A stretch of DNA of 64,000 bases from Clostridium sp. K13 (GCF_019734195.1 NZ_JAASHM010000008.1:1-64000), one strand, 5' to 3'; shown: positions 23,817 to 33,281, counted from the stretch's first letter. Made by a program: numbers and translations. Notes: a model not told the origin generated them from the letters alone.

Positions 23817-24836
23817 TTATAAACTTTTAATTAATACTATATCTCTTAATATTGATGCAGCTGCATTTCTTGTGCCAGAAGCTCCTCCAATGATGCTTAC
23901 ATCACCTAATGTATCCGTTTTAAAATAAATCCCCTTATTCTTATAATCAACAAAATAAAGAGGATGATTTTCATCAATTTCAATTAACTTTACATAAGCA
24001 TTTATTTCATCATCTAAACTATCAACTTTCCCAATTAATTTAAGCTTTTTATTTTTCTTTTTAAGCTCTCTTAAATACTCTAGTTTTACTTCTGCAATTC
24101 CTTCAATTTCTATATCATTTAAATTTATATCAGTTCCCTTAAGCACGTTAGATAATATTATTACCTTACACGCAGTATCATATCCTAATACATCTAAGCT
24201 TGGATTTGCCTCTGCAATTCCACACTCCTGTGCATCCTTTAAAGCTTCTTCATAAGTAATATCATCATTTATCATTTTACTTAATATATAATTTGTTGTT
24301 CCATTTAGTATACCTTCAATAGATTGAATTTCACTTCCTGCAATATCATATATTCCTCCATTAATTGAAGGTAATGCTCCGCCTGTCGTGCAACCAACTT
24401 TAAGCTCTACTGAATTTTTATGAGCAATTTCTTTTAATTCATTATACTTTAATATGATAGGTCCTTTATTTCCTGTAACTACATTCATTTTATTTTCTAA
24501 AGCTCTTTTTATATGAGTTAATCCTGGTTCTCCTGTTTCTATATTTGTTGATGTTAATTCTATTAAAGTATCTATATCATTATTGTTAATAATATCTTTA
24601 ATGTTTAAATCGGACTTCCATGATAAATGCTCTTTAATATTTCTATTATTTTCAATAAACTCAATTACTTCATCTAAATTAATTCCTTTTTTATCGTATA
24701 ATCCACCATCACTTTTTAATATGTATTTTATTTTTATATCTAAATGATACTTTTCTAAAATATAATCTTTTTTATCTGTAAATAGTTTTATTAATGCTTG
24801 TCCTACTCCACCAAATCCTATTAATCCTATATTCAT
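23817..24836 (-). CDS. Homoserine dehydrogenase, short form without ACT domain
   Basis: The 339-residue product has the N-terminal NAD(P) motif GFGGVGQAL, VVTGNKGPI where the longer paralog has ITANKDLIA, and the block LNGTTNYILSKM...GIAEANPSLDVLGYDTACK. It ends at the catalytic domain (GGASGTRNAAASILRDI) and lacks the regulatory ACT domain of the homolog at 18283-19503. It may be insensitive to threonine. GGGGTGA precedes the ATG. The gene stands alone with no threonine-pathway neighbour. A different semialdehyde substrate is possible but not indicated. Confidence 0.85.
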   Translation of the reverse strand: MNIGLIGFGGVGQALIKLFTDKKDYILEKYHLDIKIKYILKSDGGLYDKKGINLDEVIEFIENNRNIKEHLSWKSDLNIKDIINNNDIDTLIELTSTNIETGEPGLTHIKRALENKMNVVTGNKGPIILKYNELKEIAHKNSVELKVGCTTGGALPSINGGIYDIAGSEIQSIEGILNGTTNYILSKMINDDITYEEALKDAQECGIAEANPSLDVLGYDTACKVIILSNVLKGTDINLNDIEIEGIAEVKLEYLRELKKKNKKLKLIGKVDSLDDEINAYVKLIEIDENHPLYFVDYKNKGIYFKTDTLGDVSIIGGASGTRNAAASILRDIVLIKSL

Positions 24837-24861
24837 AATTCACCCCAAAATTTTATAATAA

Positions 24862-24893
24862 AAGCACTTACCCCTTAAGGTAAATGCTCGTTA
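24862..24893 (-). terminator. Hairpin between the CPBP protease and homoserine dehydrogenase genes
   Basis: AGCATTTACC/GGGTAAGTGCT with a TTAA loop lies after the stop of the CPBP gene on the minus strand and is followed by a T-rich stretch. It may terminate that gene or attenuate the next. Confidence 0.55.
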
Positions 24894-24928
24894 CTTAAAC
24901 TTAACATTATATATAATTATACCAATTT

Positions 24929-25810
24929 CTATTGATTATATCCATTTATATCACTATTTAAAATATATCTCTTAGCTTGTTTGCATCTTTCCTTAAGGTT
25001 AAAAATCCTAAAACAAGTAATCATCATTATTATTCCTATCAATGGAAGCGAAATAAATAATATGTTTGTCCATATTTCAGTTGTTGGATAATAAACAAAA
25101 TTAACTAAAAGATTATTAGCAAAATGCATTATCATACATATATAAATTGATCTAGTATAATAAAATACAGTTCCTATTATTAAACCTAACAAAAATGCAT
25201 TAATACCTTGAGGCATATTTAAATGTACTATTCCAAAGATTAAGGCTGAATAAACAATAGCTTTTTTACTATTATATTTATTTATTAATCCTTTTAATAA
25301 TATCCCTCTATATAATGTCTCCTCAAAAATAGGTGCTATTACACAACTTTCTATTAAAAGAATTGACATTGGTAATGAATCAAAATATTCCATTGCTGAC
25401 TCAAACATTTCCCCAGTAGGAATTGAAAATAATATATAATCGAACCATCCATACGTTATTAATATATATGAAACAATTAGCAATGATCCAATTAAGTAAT
25501 CTAATTTTCTTATTTTAAAATTATTAGTAATTTCATTTTGTAAAACAAATTTGTTATTTATAAATACAATAATCACTAAAATAGCTCCAAATTGATAAAT
25601 ACAAGATAATAAAGTTGATATAGTATACCAAAAATCACTATAAGTATTAATTCCAAAATTGCTTAATACCATATAGAATGCATCTGTTGGAGTATTTAAA
25701 AACATAACTACTATATCAAATAAAAATGATAAACCTAATGCTTGCCAAAAATTAATTGCTTTTACTTCGATTCTCTCTTTATTCAGATACTTAAAATAAT
25801 TTATACTCAT
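24929..25810 (-). CDS. CPBP-family intramembrane metalloprotease (CAAX/Abi type)
   Basis: The 293-residue membrane protein has about eight hydrophobic segments and the three motifs of the CPBP/Abi family: EETLYRG, FGIVHLN and HFANNLLVN. The two glutamates and the histidines form the metal-binding active site within the membrane. Family members process prenylated proteins or bacteriocins or act in immunity; none of these is indicated here. AAAAGGA precedes the ATG. A second member lies at 33282-34205. Confidence 0.9.
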   Translation of the reverse strand: MSINYFKYLNKERIEVKAINFWQALGLSFLFDIVVMFLNTPTDAFYMVLSNFGINTYSDFWYTISTLLSCIYQFGAILVIIVFINNKFVLQNEITNNFKIRKLDYLIGSLLIVSYILITYGWFDYILFSIPTGEMFESAMEYFDSLPMSILLIESCVIAPIFEETLYRGILLKGLINKYNSKKAIVYSALIFGIVHLNMPQGINAFLLGLIIGTVFYYTRSIYICMIMHFANNLLVNFVYYPTTEIWTNILFISLPLIGIIMMITCFRIFNLKERCKQAKRYILNSDINGYNQ

Positions 25811-25886
25811 AAAATCCTTTTCCTTTTACATTAATACCTTTATTTTATTTTATTCCCTATTTAATGTAAACATTATTATAAAAATT

Positions 25887-25912
25887 AAAAAGCTAGATTA
25901 ACTAGCTTTTTA
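25887..25912. terminator. Bidirectional hairpin after the DUF1540 gene
   Basis: AAAAGCTAG/CTAGCTTTT with an ATTAA loop directly follows the DUF1540 gene stop on the minus strand. Confidence 0.75.
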
Positions 25913-25915
25913 ACT

Positions 25916-26236
25916 TTATCTATCTATCCTTGATTCAAAAGTACCACATTCAGTTTGTATTTCTGACAAAGCATATGAACCTTCTATACTTATATTATTA
26001 GCTTCACATTTTTGATTATTATTGTATATACAATTTTCAGCTTCACATACTATATTTAATGAATTTTGAGGTATTTGTGTATTGTTAGTAAGTCCTCCTT
26101 CTTTTCTTCTAAAGTTTTCACAGCTTGTAAAATTGGCAGTAATAGTATTTTTACCTGCAACTCTAATAGATTCTCTACAACATAAGTTATTCTGATTATG
26201 AGTACATGTATTAACGCTACATATTAAATTATTCAT
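25916..26236 (-). CDS. Tandem DUF1540 cysteine-rich protein
   Basis: The 106-residue protein holds two DUF1540 repeats (about 4-41 and 63-101). Each has the pattern C-x3-5-C...N-x3-C...I-V/E-G...C-x-F/T-F (for example CSVNTCTHNQNNLCC and CEAENCIYNNNQKCEA). The eight or more conserved cysteines suggest metal or disulfide stabilisation. The family is common in clostridia, but its function is not established. GGAGG precedes the ATG. The gene is monocistronic with its own terminator. Confidence 0.88.
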   Translation of the reverse strand: MNNLICSVNTCTHNQNNLCCRESIRVAGKNTITANFTSCENFRRKEGGLTNNTQIPQNSLNIVCEAENCIYNNNQKCEANNISIEGSYALSEIQTECGTFESRIDR

Positions 26237-26542
26237 TTTCTAATCCTCCAATAAAATAATATTTCAGCTAATATTATTTTATTAATATTCATTTTTTATA
26301 CTTTGCATAAAGTTAAACTGATTTATAAATGATATATTTAGTGCTTTATATTTAGTAATTAGTTAACTTTTTCTCTAACCCACTTTATTTTTTACTTATA
26401 TTAGATTAAAATTATTATTAATAGTCAAAATATATGTTATAAATGTTATATGTTTAGGAAATAATTATTTGTTATAGAATAATTTTAAATTCTTATGTAA
26501 ATATTTTTAACTTAAATTAAGCGTTAATAGGAGAGGTAAGAT
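26237..26542. other. AT-rich divergent intergenic region, no gene seen
   Basis: About 300 bases separate the divergent DUF1540 and glnS genes. It must hold both promoters. I see no T-box, riboswitch block or ORF with a ribosome binding site. Confidence 0.5.
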
Positions 26543-28204
26543 ATGTCAACTGAAATTAATTCTTCTAATTTTATAAGAAATATAATAGTAGATGATTTAG
26601 AAAACGGAAAACACAAAGAAATAATAACACGTTTCCCACCAGAACCAAATGGATACCTTCATATAGGTCATGCCAAATCAATTCTTTTAAACTTTGGTTT
26701 AGCTGAGGAATTCCACGGTAAAACTCATCTTAGATTTGATGATACTAATCCAGTAAAGGAAGATACTGAATATGTTGAATCAATTAAAGAGGATGTTAAA
26801 TGGCTTGGCGGAAATTGGGATGAACTTTACTTTGCATCAGATTATTTTGATACAATGTATAACAAAGCAGTTCTTTTAATAAAGAAAGGATTAGCTTATG
26901 TTTGTGATTTAACTCCAGAAGAAGCTAAAGAGTATAGAGGAACTTTAACTCAACCTGGTAAAGAAAGTCCTTATAGAAGTAGAACTGTAGAAGAAAATTT
27001 AGATCTATTTGAAAGAATGAAAAATGGTGAATTTAAAGATGGTGAGAAGGTTTTAAGAGCTAAAATTGATATGACTTCTCCTAATATGAATATGAGAGAT
27101 CCTATTATCTATAGAATTGCTCATGCAACTCATCACAACACAGGAGATAAGTGGTGCATTTATCCTATGTATGACTTTGCTCATCCATTAGAAGATGCTA
27201 TAGAAAATGTAACTCACTCTATTTGTACTTTAGAATTCGAAGATCACAGACCTTTATATGATTGGGTTGTTAAAGAATGTGAAATGGAAGCTCAACCTAG
27301 ACAAATTGAATTTGCTAGATTAAATATGACTAATACAGTTATGAGTAAGAGAAAACTTAAGCAATTAGTTGATGAAGGCATTGTTGATGGATGGGATGAT
27401 CCAAGAATGCCTACTATCTCTGGCTTAAGAAGAAGAGGATGTACTCCTGAAAGTTTAAAGAATTTCTGTGCTGCTATAGGTGTTGCTAAAGCTAACTCTA
27501 CTGTAGATTCTCAAATGCTTGATTACTTCATAAGAGAAGATTTACAAACAAAAGCTCCTAATGCAATGGCAGTTTTAAGACCATTAAAATTAGTTATCAC
27601 CAACTATCCAGAAGGTCAAACTGAAATGCTTGAAGTTAGTAATAATGCAAAGGATGAATCTTTTGGTAAGAGACTTGTTCCATTCTCAAGAGAATTATAT
27701 GTTGAGCAAGAAGACTTTATGGAAGTTCCAGTAAAAAAATACTTTAGATTATTCCCTGGAAATGAAGTTAGATTAATGGGAGCTTACTTTGTTAAATGTA
27801 ATGAAGTAATTAAAGATGAAAATGGCAATGTAACTGAAATCCACTGTACTTACGATCCAGAAACTAAGAGTGGTTCAGGATTTACAGGAAGAAAAGTTAA
27901 AGGAACAATTCACTGGGTAGATGCAAACAACTGTGTACCTGCTGAATTCAGATTATATGAACCATTAATTTTAGATGATGCACCTGAAAATGAAGGTAAG
28001 CATTTCTTAGAACAAATAAATCCAAACTCTATGGAAGTTTTACAAGGATTTATTGAGCCAACAGCTATAGAAAATGCTAAGCCTCAAGATAAATTCCAAA
28101 TGGTTAGAAATGGATTCTTTAATGTAGATACTAAATATACTACACCTGAAAAATTAGTATTTAATAGAATAGTTTCTTTAAAATCTTCATTTAAATTAAA
28201 ATAA
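26543..28204 (+). CDS. glnS: Glutamine-tRNA ligase
   Basis: The 553-residue class I synthetase has the HIGH motif in [16 protein letters not shown] and the KMSKS counterpart VMSKRKL. The GlnRS-specific catalytic domain includes RFDDTNP and [11 protein letters not shown], and two C-terminal beta-barrel anticodon-binding domains follow (about 340-553). Many Firmicutes lack GlnRS and use GatCAB; its presence here beside a separate GluRS gene indicates direct Gln-tRNA charging. GGAGAGG precedes the ATG. No T-box leader is visible. A strong terminator follows. Confidence 0.98.
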   Translation: MSTEINSSNFIRNIIVDDLENGKHKEIITRFPPEPNGYLHIGHAKSILLNFGLAEEFHGKTHLRFDDTNPVKEDTEYVESIKEDVKWLGGNWDELYFASDYFDTMYNKAVLLIKKGLAYVCDLTPEEAKEYRGTLTQPGKESPYRSRTVEENLDLFERMKNGEFKDGEKVLRAKIDMTSPNMNMRDPIIYRIAHATHHNTGDKWCIYPMYDFAHPLEDAIENVTHSICTLEFEDHRPLYDWVVKECEMEAQPRQIEFARLNMTNTVMSKRKLKQLVDEGIVDGWDDPRMPTISGLRRRGCTPESLKNFCAAIGVAKANSTVDSQMLDYFIREDLQTKAPNAMAVLRPLKLVITNYPEGQTEMLEVSNNAKDESFGKRLVPFSRELYVEQEDFMEVPVKKYFRLFPGNEVRLMGAYFVKCNEVIKDENGNVTEIHCTYDPETKSGSGFTGRKVKGTIHWVDANNCVPAEFRLYEPLILDDAPENEGKHFLEQINPNSMEVLQGFIEPTAIENAKPQDKFQMVRNGFFNVDTKYTTPEKLVFNRIVSLKSSFKLK

Positions 28205-28232
28205 GAGAAAGGCATTTTGCCTTTCTCTTATT
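28203..28232 (+). terminator. Terminator of glnS
   Basis: AAGAGAAAGGCA/TGCCTTTCTCTT with a short loop and a T-rich tail begins at the glnS stop codon. Confidence 0.85.
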
Positions 28233-28314
28233 TTAATTAGGTATAGTGAGTGTCTTTGAGGTTTCATACACAGTAATTTTATAATCAGGTACACACAAGT
28301 CGCTACTTATATAA

Positions 28315-28500
28315 TTATTTTTTTATGGTTCCTCTATCTTCGTGGAATCCATAATCACCAGTTAAATCATTTAATAAATTACAATCACAATCTACATCCC
28401 AATATTCTGGAGTTAAATAATTATTTTGAATTTTATAGGTATAAGAATATTTTTTATTATCATTTATCCCATTGGTCTGCCCTCCTAACACTCTTATCAA
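28315..28500 (-). CDS. Hypothetical small protein, start uncertain (possibly degraded)
   Basis: The frame encodes about 61 residues with a credible C-terminal half (TPEYWDVDCDC...LTGDYGFHEDRGTIKK) but no acceptable start. The TTG at 28500 has no ribosome binding site, and a good AGGAGG sits inside the frame, positioned for an ATG in another frame that stops after two codons. This looks like a gene whose 5' end is frameshifted or lost. No family is recognised. Confidence 0.35.
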   Translation of the reverse strand: MIRVLGGQTNGINDNKKYSYTYKIQNNYLTPEYWDVDCDCNLLNDLTGDYGFHEDRGTIKK

Positions 28501-28585
28501 TATTAGTTTGCACTATATTAATAATTTAATACTAGAAGTTATTTGTAAGAATTCATCGTTTTTTATTAACATTGATGATTTTTAA

Positions 28586-28762
28586 TTACTTTCCTTTATT
28601 TTCACATTTACATTTATCAGTAACAGTTGATGTTGCACTTGCAGGTGATGCCCATTGATTGTTTCCTGCAGATTTTACTGCTCCACTACATTCACAACTG
28701 CAACTTGAAGTACATTTTCCACTACCGTCCTTATGACATCCACATTCTGAATGTTTATTCAT
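28586..28762 (-). CDS. Cysteine-rich small protein (58 aa), metallothionein-like composition
   Basis: An ATG at 28762 follows GGAGGG at correct spacing. The product has eight cysteines, mostly as CxC pairs: CGC near residues 7-9, CTSSCSCEC at 17-25, and CKC at 51-53. Polar Ser/Thr/Ala/Lys residues surround them, and there is no signal peptide. Such spacing suggests metal binding, as in metallothioneins, but I do not recognise a specific family. It is flanked by other small proteins on the same strand (28315-28500 and 29032-29274), which may be unrelated. Confidence 0.65.
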   Translation of the reverse strand: MNKHSECGCHKDGSGKCTSSCSCECSGAVKSAGNNQWASPASATSTVTDKCKCENKGK

Positions 28763-28987
28763 TGCATTTCCCTCCAGTGTCCTATTGAATTTAGTCCTGA
28801 TACAGCCAAGTCTAAACTTAGTTCTACCACCACTACAATAATAGTTTGTACATTTCTCTTCCTTTGATACTATGTATTAATTGTTCTCCTTAGCAGAGTA
28901 ATCTCAATTTTTCCTATAATCTAAATTAATTTATTTTTTATCCAATATAAATTAAATTTAGTATATATCTTAATATTTTTACAAAAT

Positions 28988-29018
28988 TAAAACTCTCTAT
29001 AAAAATAGGGAGTTTTAA
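28988..29018 (-). terminator. Hairpin after the Gln/Asn-rich protein gene
   Basis: AAAACTCTCTAT/ATAGGGAGTTTT forms a stem 15 bp after that gene's stop, with Ts on the minus strand. Confidence 0.65.
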
Positions 29019-29031
29019 TTTAAAATATATT

Positions 29032-29274
29032 TTATTGCATAGAATTCTGATTTGAATTTTGTTGAGCTTTTTTGTATGCATCAATATTAGAATCAATTTG
29101 AGCACTACTCATTCCATTTTGTATAGCATTTTGGTTATTATAGCTGCTTTGCATACTATTTTGTTGTTGTTGTTGTGCATTACTATTCATACTTTGTGCA
29201 CTACTATTCATGCTTTGTTGAGCATTACTATTCATAGCTGAATTACTTTGATTTTGTTTATTCATATTGTTCAT
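29032..29274 (-). CDS. Gln/Asn/Ser-rich low-complexity protein (80 aa)
   Basis: The ATG follows GGAGG at good spacing. More than two thirds of the residues are Q, N, S, M or A, with repeats of the type SMNSNAQQ and NSNAQQ plus a QQQQQ run. A short helical, charged segment (IDSNIDAYKKAQQN) lies near the end. There is no signal or membrane segment. It resembles gamma-type small acid-soluble spore proteins only in composition, so that link is weak. It is probably a spore or intrinsically disordered protein. Confidence 0.65.
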   Translation of the reverse strand: MNNMNKQNQSNSAMNSNAQQSMNSSAQSMNSNAQQQQQNSMQSSYNNQNAIQNGMSSAQIDSNIDAYKKAQQNSNQNSMQ

Positions 29275-29354
29275 AATATTGCCTCCAATTATATTTTTCG
29301 GTATTATTTTATGAATTTTTCCTTATATAATACATGGCAATAATTTCTTTAAAT

Positions 29355-29383
29355 AAAAAAGATAAGCTTTCGCTTATCTTTTT
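29355..29383 (-). terminator. Terminator of gltX
   Basis: AAAAAGATAAGC/GCTTATCTTTTT with a short loop lies immediately after the gltX stop on the minus strand. Confidence 0.85.
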
Positions 29384-29385
29384 CA

Positions 29386-31047
29386 TTATATTTCTAAAAA
29401 TCTATTAAATCTTTCTCTAACCTTTTCTTCACCAATAATTTGCATTATAGTATAAAGATCAGGAGTATTTGCTCTATGTGATAATGCAGCTCTAACAGCT
29501 CCAGCAACGTCAGAAATCATTCCCTTGTACGCATCTGGATTAGCTTTGTATTCTTTTCTATTTGCACAATATCCAAGTTCTGCTCCAATTACCTTTAATT
29601 CTTCAAACCAGTTTTCTTGGCTTCCTATGTTGAAAGTAAACTTCTTAGCATATTCTTCAATTACAGCTTTAGCATTTTCTAATGATAAAGTTTTTGGTAA
29701 TTCAACATTTTCTGCTGTTTCATTATAGAATAATTCATCAAAGAAGTAGAATATCTTATCTTTAACTTCATCCCATTTAGCAAAGTCTTTTCTTGGCTTT
29801 GGACCTTCTTTATCTATGTTAAATACTTCTCTAGCCATTTTTTCATTTGAAGTTACTAGGTTATACATTTCTTCATCATATTTCTTTGCCCATGTAGTAT
29901 ATTGTTCATATACTTTGTCTGCTGACATTCTAGCTATAACATCCTTAGAAACGTCATTTAACTTAACTAAATCAAATAATGCTCCACTCTTACTCATTTT
30001 TTCTAAAGCAACATGGAATTCATGATAATCAGCTGTTGGATGTTCTGCTCTCCACTCTTCATAGCTTGAGTTTACTATATTTAATAAATATTCTATAACA
30101 CATACTACTGGATATCCAACTTCGTTGTAGTAAGAAACTGCTGCTTCAGCATCTTTTCTCTTAGAAAGCTTTCTCTTAGATCCACCTTCTTGTTTCATTA
30201 TAGTTGGAATATGAGCATAGTTTGGTCTTTCAAATCCTAATACGTCAAATAATTGAACGTGTATTGGAAGTGATGATAACCATTCTTCTCCTCTTATTAC
30301 ATCTGTAGTTCTCATTAGGTAATCATCAATTGCATGTGCAAAGTGATATGTAGGAAGTCCATCACCTTTTATTAAAACTACATCTTGATTATTTTCTGGG
30401 AATGATATATCTCCCTTTATTAAATCATGGAATTCTACTCTATTTTCTATATTTCCAGGTGATTTTAATCTTAAAATATAAGTTTCACCATTGTTTATTC
30501 TTTCTATAGCTTCTTCTTCAGTAATATTTCTGTATTTAGCATATTCTCCATAGTATCCTGGAGTGATTTTATTAGCTATTTGCTCTTCTCTTAAAGCTGC
30601 TAATTCTTCTGGAGTACAGAAATCTGGATATGCTAAACCTTTTAATAATAAATCCTTAGCAAAAGTTCTATAAATTTCAGCTCTTTCACTTTGTCTGTAT
30701 GGGCCATATTCACCTTTTGAAGTTTCTTGACCTGTCATACCTTCACTGAAGTCCATCCCAAAGTTGTGCATAGTTGCAATTGTATCTTCTATTGCTCCTT
30801 CAACTTCTCTCTTTTGGTCTGTATCTTCTATTCTTAAATAGAAAATCCCTTCACTTTGGCTTGCTAATCTTTCATTGATTAATGCAGCGAAAACTCCACC
30901 AATATGTTGAAACCCTGTTGGTGATGGTGCATATCTAGTTACTCTAGCACCTTCTTTTAAATTTCTCTTTGGATATTTTGCTATATAATATTCTCTGTCA
31001 TGTTCAACATTAGGGAATATTATCTCAGCTAACTTTTCAAATGCCAT
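29386..31047 (-). CDS. gltX: Glutamate-tRNA ligase
   Basis: The enzyme charges tRNA-Glu. The 553-residue class I synthetase shows [18 protein letters not shown] (HIGH-like motif) and [12 protein letters not shown], with the KMSKS loop as [10 protein letters not shown] and an alpha-helical anticodon-binding C-terminus. I start at the ATG at 31047, which follows AGGAGAG; an in-frame upstream extension to 31137 would run into the T-box terminator. A T-box leader with a Glu-type specifier precedes it. The protein is longer than the common 480-500-residue GluRS, as seen in clostridial forms. Confidence 0.96.
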   Translation of the reverse strand: MAFEKLAEIIFPNVEHDREYYIAKYPKRNLKEGARVTRYAPSPTGFQHIGGVFAALINERLASQSEGIFYLRIEDTDQKREVEGAIEDTIATMHNFGMDFSEGMTGQETSKGEYGPYRQSERAEIYRTFAKDLLLKGLAYPDFCTPEELAALREEQIANKITPGYYGEYAKYRNITEEEAIERINNGETYILRLKSPGNIENRVEFHDLIKGDISFPENNQDVVLIKGDGLPTYHFAHAIDDYLMRTTDVIRGEEWLSSLPIHVQLFDVLGFERPNYAHIPTIMKQEGGSKRKLSKRKDAEAAVSYYNEVGYPVVCVIEYLLNIVNSSYEEWRAEHPTADYHEFHVALEKMSKSGALFDLVKLNDVSKDVIARMSADKVYEQYTTWAKKYDEEMYNLVTSNEKMAREVFNIDKEGPKPRKDFAKWDEVKDKIFYFFDELFYNETAENVELPKTLSLENAKAVIEEYAKKFTFNIGSQENWFEELKVIGAELGYCANRKEYKANPDAYKGMISDVAGAVRAALSHRANTPDLYTIMQIIGEEKVRERFNRFLEI

Positions 31048-31117
31048 ACTTTTCTCTCCTTTATATATAATGTAAATAAATAATTTCGCCTCTGGGACGC
31101 ATATATTTATCTCCAAT

Positions 31118-31320
31118 AAAAAAAGCCTTTCACCCAATTAAATTAGGACGAAAGACTATATTTCCGCGTTACCACCTAAATTGACTAATATAAACTAGCC
31201 CACTCAAATTATATATTAATTTTTATTGCTCCAAGGTTTCCTTCAATAGTTTTAAGTTTTAGGCTCACACCACTCCTAAATCGCTTTAAAATAAAAATCT
31301 ATTTACTGCTCCTCTTCAAC
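31118..31320 (-). promoter_or_regulatory. T-box leader (Glu) of gltX
   Basis: On the minus strand stem I starts at GAAGAGGAGCAGTAA, with the GGAGTGGTGTGAGCC apical region and a specifier GAA at 31244-31242. The T-box sequence TAGGTGGTAACGCGG covers 31178-31164. The terminator stem AGTCTTTCGTCC/GGGTGAAAGGCT is followed by seven Ts (31118-31157). Stem I is of the short type. Confidence 0.93.
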
Positions 31321-31467
31321 ACAACTATTATAACTATTATTTACAAATTACAGATTAATTATACAGATTCAAATTATTATTGTAAAGTGTTTTACTAAAT
31401 ACTTACCTAATTAAAATAATATAAATAAGTATCCTTTAAGTTTATTTTTTTATCATTAATATTAAAT

Positions 31468-31520
31468 CAAAAAAGCAAATCAAAGTGTAATTAACTCTAA
31501 TGATAATACCACCTTAATTT
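31468..31520 (-). terminator. Terminator of the purine permease gene
   Basis: AAGCAAAT paired with its complement around a long loop, then a T-run on the minus strand, lies 25 bp after the stop. Confidence 0.65.
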
Positions 31521-31545
31521 GCTTAAAGTATTTATATAATAAACT

Positions 31546-32853
31546 CTATCTTATTGCAAAATATATTACAAATAACCCTGCTAAAACGTACATAACCGGA
31601 TGAACCTTTTTAGCTTTTCCTTTAAAGGCCATAAGAACTACATATGATAAGAATCCACATGCTATTCCTTCACCAATACTATAAGTTAAAGGCATTAATA
31701 TTATAGTTAAAAATGCTGATATTGAAACTTCTGGCTTGTCCCATTCAATTTCTTTTAGTGCACTACACATTAATGAACCAACTATAATAAGAGCCGGTGC
31801 AGTAACTGCTGAAGTTATTACTGTTAGTAATGGTGAGAAGAATAATGAAACTAAGAATAAAATTCCTACTACTACACTTGAAAATCCTGTTTTAGCCCCT
31901 ACTGCTACTCCTGATAATGACTCAACATAAGAAGTAGTATTAGTAGTTCCAAATATTGATCCTATACAAGTTGCAACTGAATCTGCAAGTAATGCCTTTG
32001 AACCGCCTTCAACTGAACCATCTTTTTTAAGTAATCCAACCTTTGAACCAACTGCAACTAATGTACCAGCTGTATCAAAGAAATCCATAAATAAGAAAGT
32101 AAATATAACTAATATCATTTGTGGATTAAATATATTCCCTATATTTTTAAGTGCAACTCCAAATGTAGGTGCCATTGATGGTGGCATTGATATTATTGAA
32201 GTTGGAAGATCAATTAATCCAAATACCATTCCAACAACTACTGTTGCTGCCATTCCTATGAATATAGCTATGTTAGAACCTCTAACCATTAATATTGCCA
32301 TTACTATAAGTCCAAATATTGAAAGTAATACTGTTGGATTTGTTAAATCTCCAAGTCCTACAAAAGTTGCTTGATTTGCTACAACTATTCCTGCATTTTT
32401 TAATCCAATAAAAGCTATAAATAATCCAATTCCTGCACTTACAGCAAACTTTAAGTTTGTTGGTATTGCTTTAATAACCAATTCTCTTAAACCTGTTGCT
32501 GATACTATTAAAAATATAATTCCAGATGCAAGTACACCTGATAATGCTGTTTGCCATGGAATATTCATTCCTATACAAACACTATATGTAAAGAAAGCAT
32601 TTAATCCAACTCCAGGAGCTAGTCCCATTGGAAATTTTGCGAATATACCCATTATTAATGTTCCAACTGCTGCTGCTACAGCTGTTGCAACAAACACACT
32701 TTTTTCTGGCATTCCAGCATCAGCTAAAACGCTAGGAATTAAAAATAATGCATATGCCATTGTTAAAAATGTTGTTATTCCTGCTATTGTTTCTGTTTTT
32801 AAATTCGTATTTTTTTCTTGAAAATTAAAATATTTAGATATTAAACTTGTCAT
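31546..32853 (-). CDS. NCS2-family purine permease (AzgA/PbuG type)
   Basis: The 435-residue protein has about 12-14 membrane segments and the hallmarks of the AzgA-like branch: the N-terminal TETIAGITTFLTMAYALFL, then GVGLNAFFTY, TLVAVGSKVGLL, and GTTNTTSYVESLSGVAVGAKTG. These transporters import hypoxanthine, guanine or adenine by proton symport. The guanine-class riboswitch and PurBox-like motifs upstream favour guanine/hypoxanthine (PbuG-like). GGAGGAG precedes the ATG. The gene is monocistronic. Confidence 0.93.
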   Translation of the reverse strand: MTSLISKYFNFQEKNTNLKTETIAGITTFLTMAYALFLIPSVLADAGMPEKSVFVATAVAAAVGTLIMGIFAKFPMGLAPGVGLNAFFTYSVCIGMNIPWQTALSGVLASGIIFLIVSATGLRELVIKAIPTNLKFAVSAGIGLFIAFIGLKNAGIVVANQATFVGLGDLTNPTVLLSIFGLIVMAILMVRGSNIAIFIGMAATVVVGMVFGLIDLPTSIISMPPSMAPTFGVALKNIGNIFNPQMILVIFTFLFMDFFDTAGTLVAVGSKVGLLKKDGSVEGGSKALLADSVATCIGSIFGTTNTTSYVESLSGVAVGAKTGFSSVVVGILFLVSLFFSPLLTVITSAVTAPALIIVGSLMCSALKEIEWDKPEVSISAFLTIILMPLTYSIGEGIACGFLSYVVLMAFKGKAKKVHPVMYVLAGLFVIYFAIR

Positions 32854-32990
32854 TTGCTTACTCCTCCATGCACTTTTTATGTAATCGCAATATTTATCGC
32901 ATGTTGAGTATAAATTTTGATATGTAAATTAGTTCATTTTTTATTATTCTTATATGTTTAATATATAAATAAGACTTATTATATAAAACA

Positions 32991-33059
32991 TATCGTAGTC
33001 AAATCATTTATGGTGATTTGGTAGAAACTGTTGGACCTTATTTCCAACTTTATACGATA
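32991..33059 (-). promoter_or_regulatory. Guanine-class purine riboswitch of the permease gene
   Basis: P1 is TATCGTA/TACGATA (33059-33053 and 32997-32991). The conserved J1/2, P2 and J2/3 appear as ATAAGGTCCAAC-AGTTTCTACC on the minus strand, followed by the P3 hairpin. The discriminating base in GACTACG is C, the guanine-binding form (adenine riboswitches have T). I cannot see an obvious terminator between aptamer and gene, so control may be at translation or through a less regular hairpin. Confidence 0.92.
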
Positions 33060-33178
33060 AACACGATTACTTTGTATAATTATAAGAATAATATAATATA
33101 AAGTTCGTGTTTTGTCCATACATTTCCCCCAAATTCCATGATTTGCTTTGCCGCTTTCTATATAATGTTCGTGTTTTT
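33059..33178 (-). promoter_or_regulatory. Promoter region with PurBox-like CACGAAC repeats
   Basis: The minus strand shows AACACGAACTTTAT (33111-33098) and AACACGAACATTAT (33175-33162), and the plus strand AAACACGATTA (33059-33069). These resemble the PurBox recognised by Bacillus-type PurR (core CGAA/ACGAAC). A weak promoter (TGGACA at 33119-33114, TATATT at 33095-33090) would place one box between -35 and -10, just upstream of the guanine aptamer. The link to PurR is inference from motif similarity. Confidence 0.45.
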
Positions 33179-33180
33179 TA

Positions 33181-33222
33181 GAAAAAGAATGTATTTTATT
33201 TTGGTAAAATACATTCTTTTTT
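33181..33222. terminator. Bidirectional-looking terminator after the second CPBP gene
   Basis: AAAGAATGTATTTTA/TAAAATACATTCTTT with a six-base loop is flanked by As and Ts, 60 bp after the stop on the minus strand. Confidence 0.8.
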
Positions 33223-33281
33223 AAATGCTTATATTAATATTTTTTATACTTTTATAATTAAATTAGATATTTAAGTTTAAT

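Noticed and set aside
29059-29241. Plus-strand ORF opposite the Gln/Asn-rich gene
   Set aside because: It is an antisense shadow of low-complexity codons, and the ribosome binding site supports the minus-strand gene.
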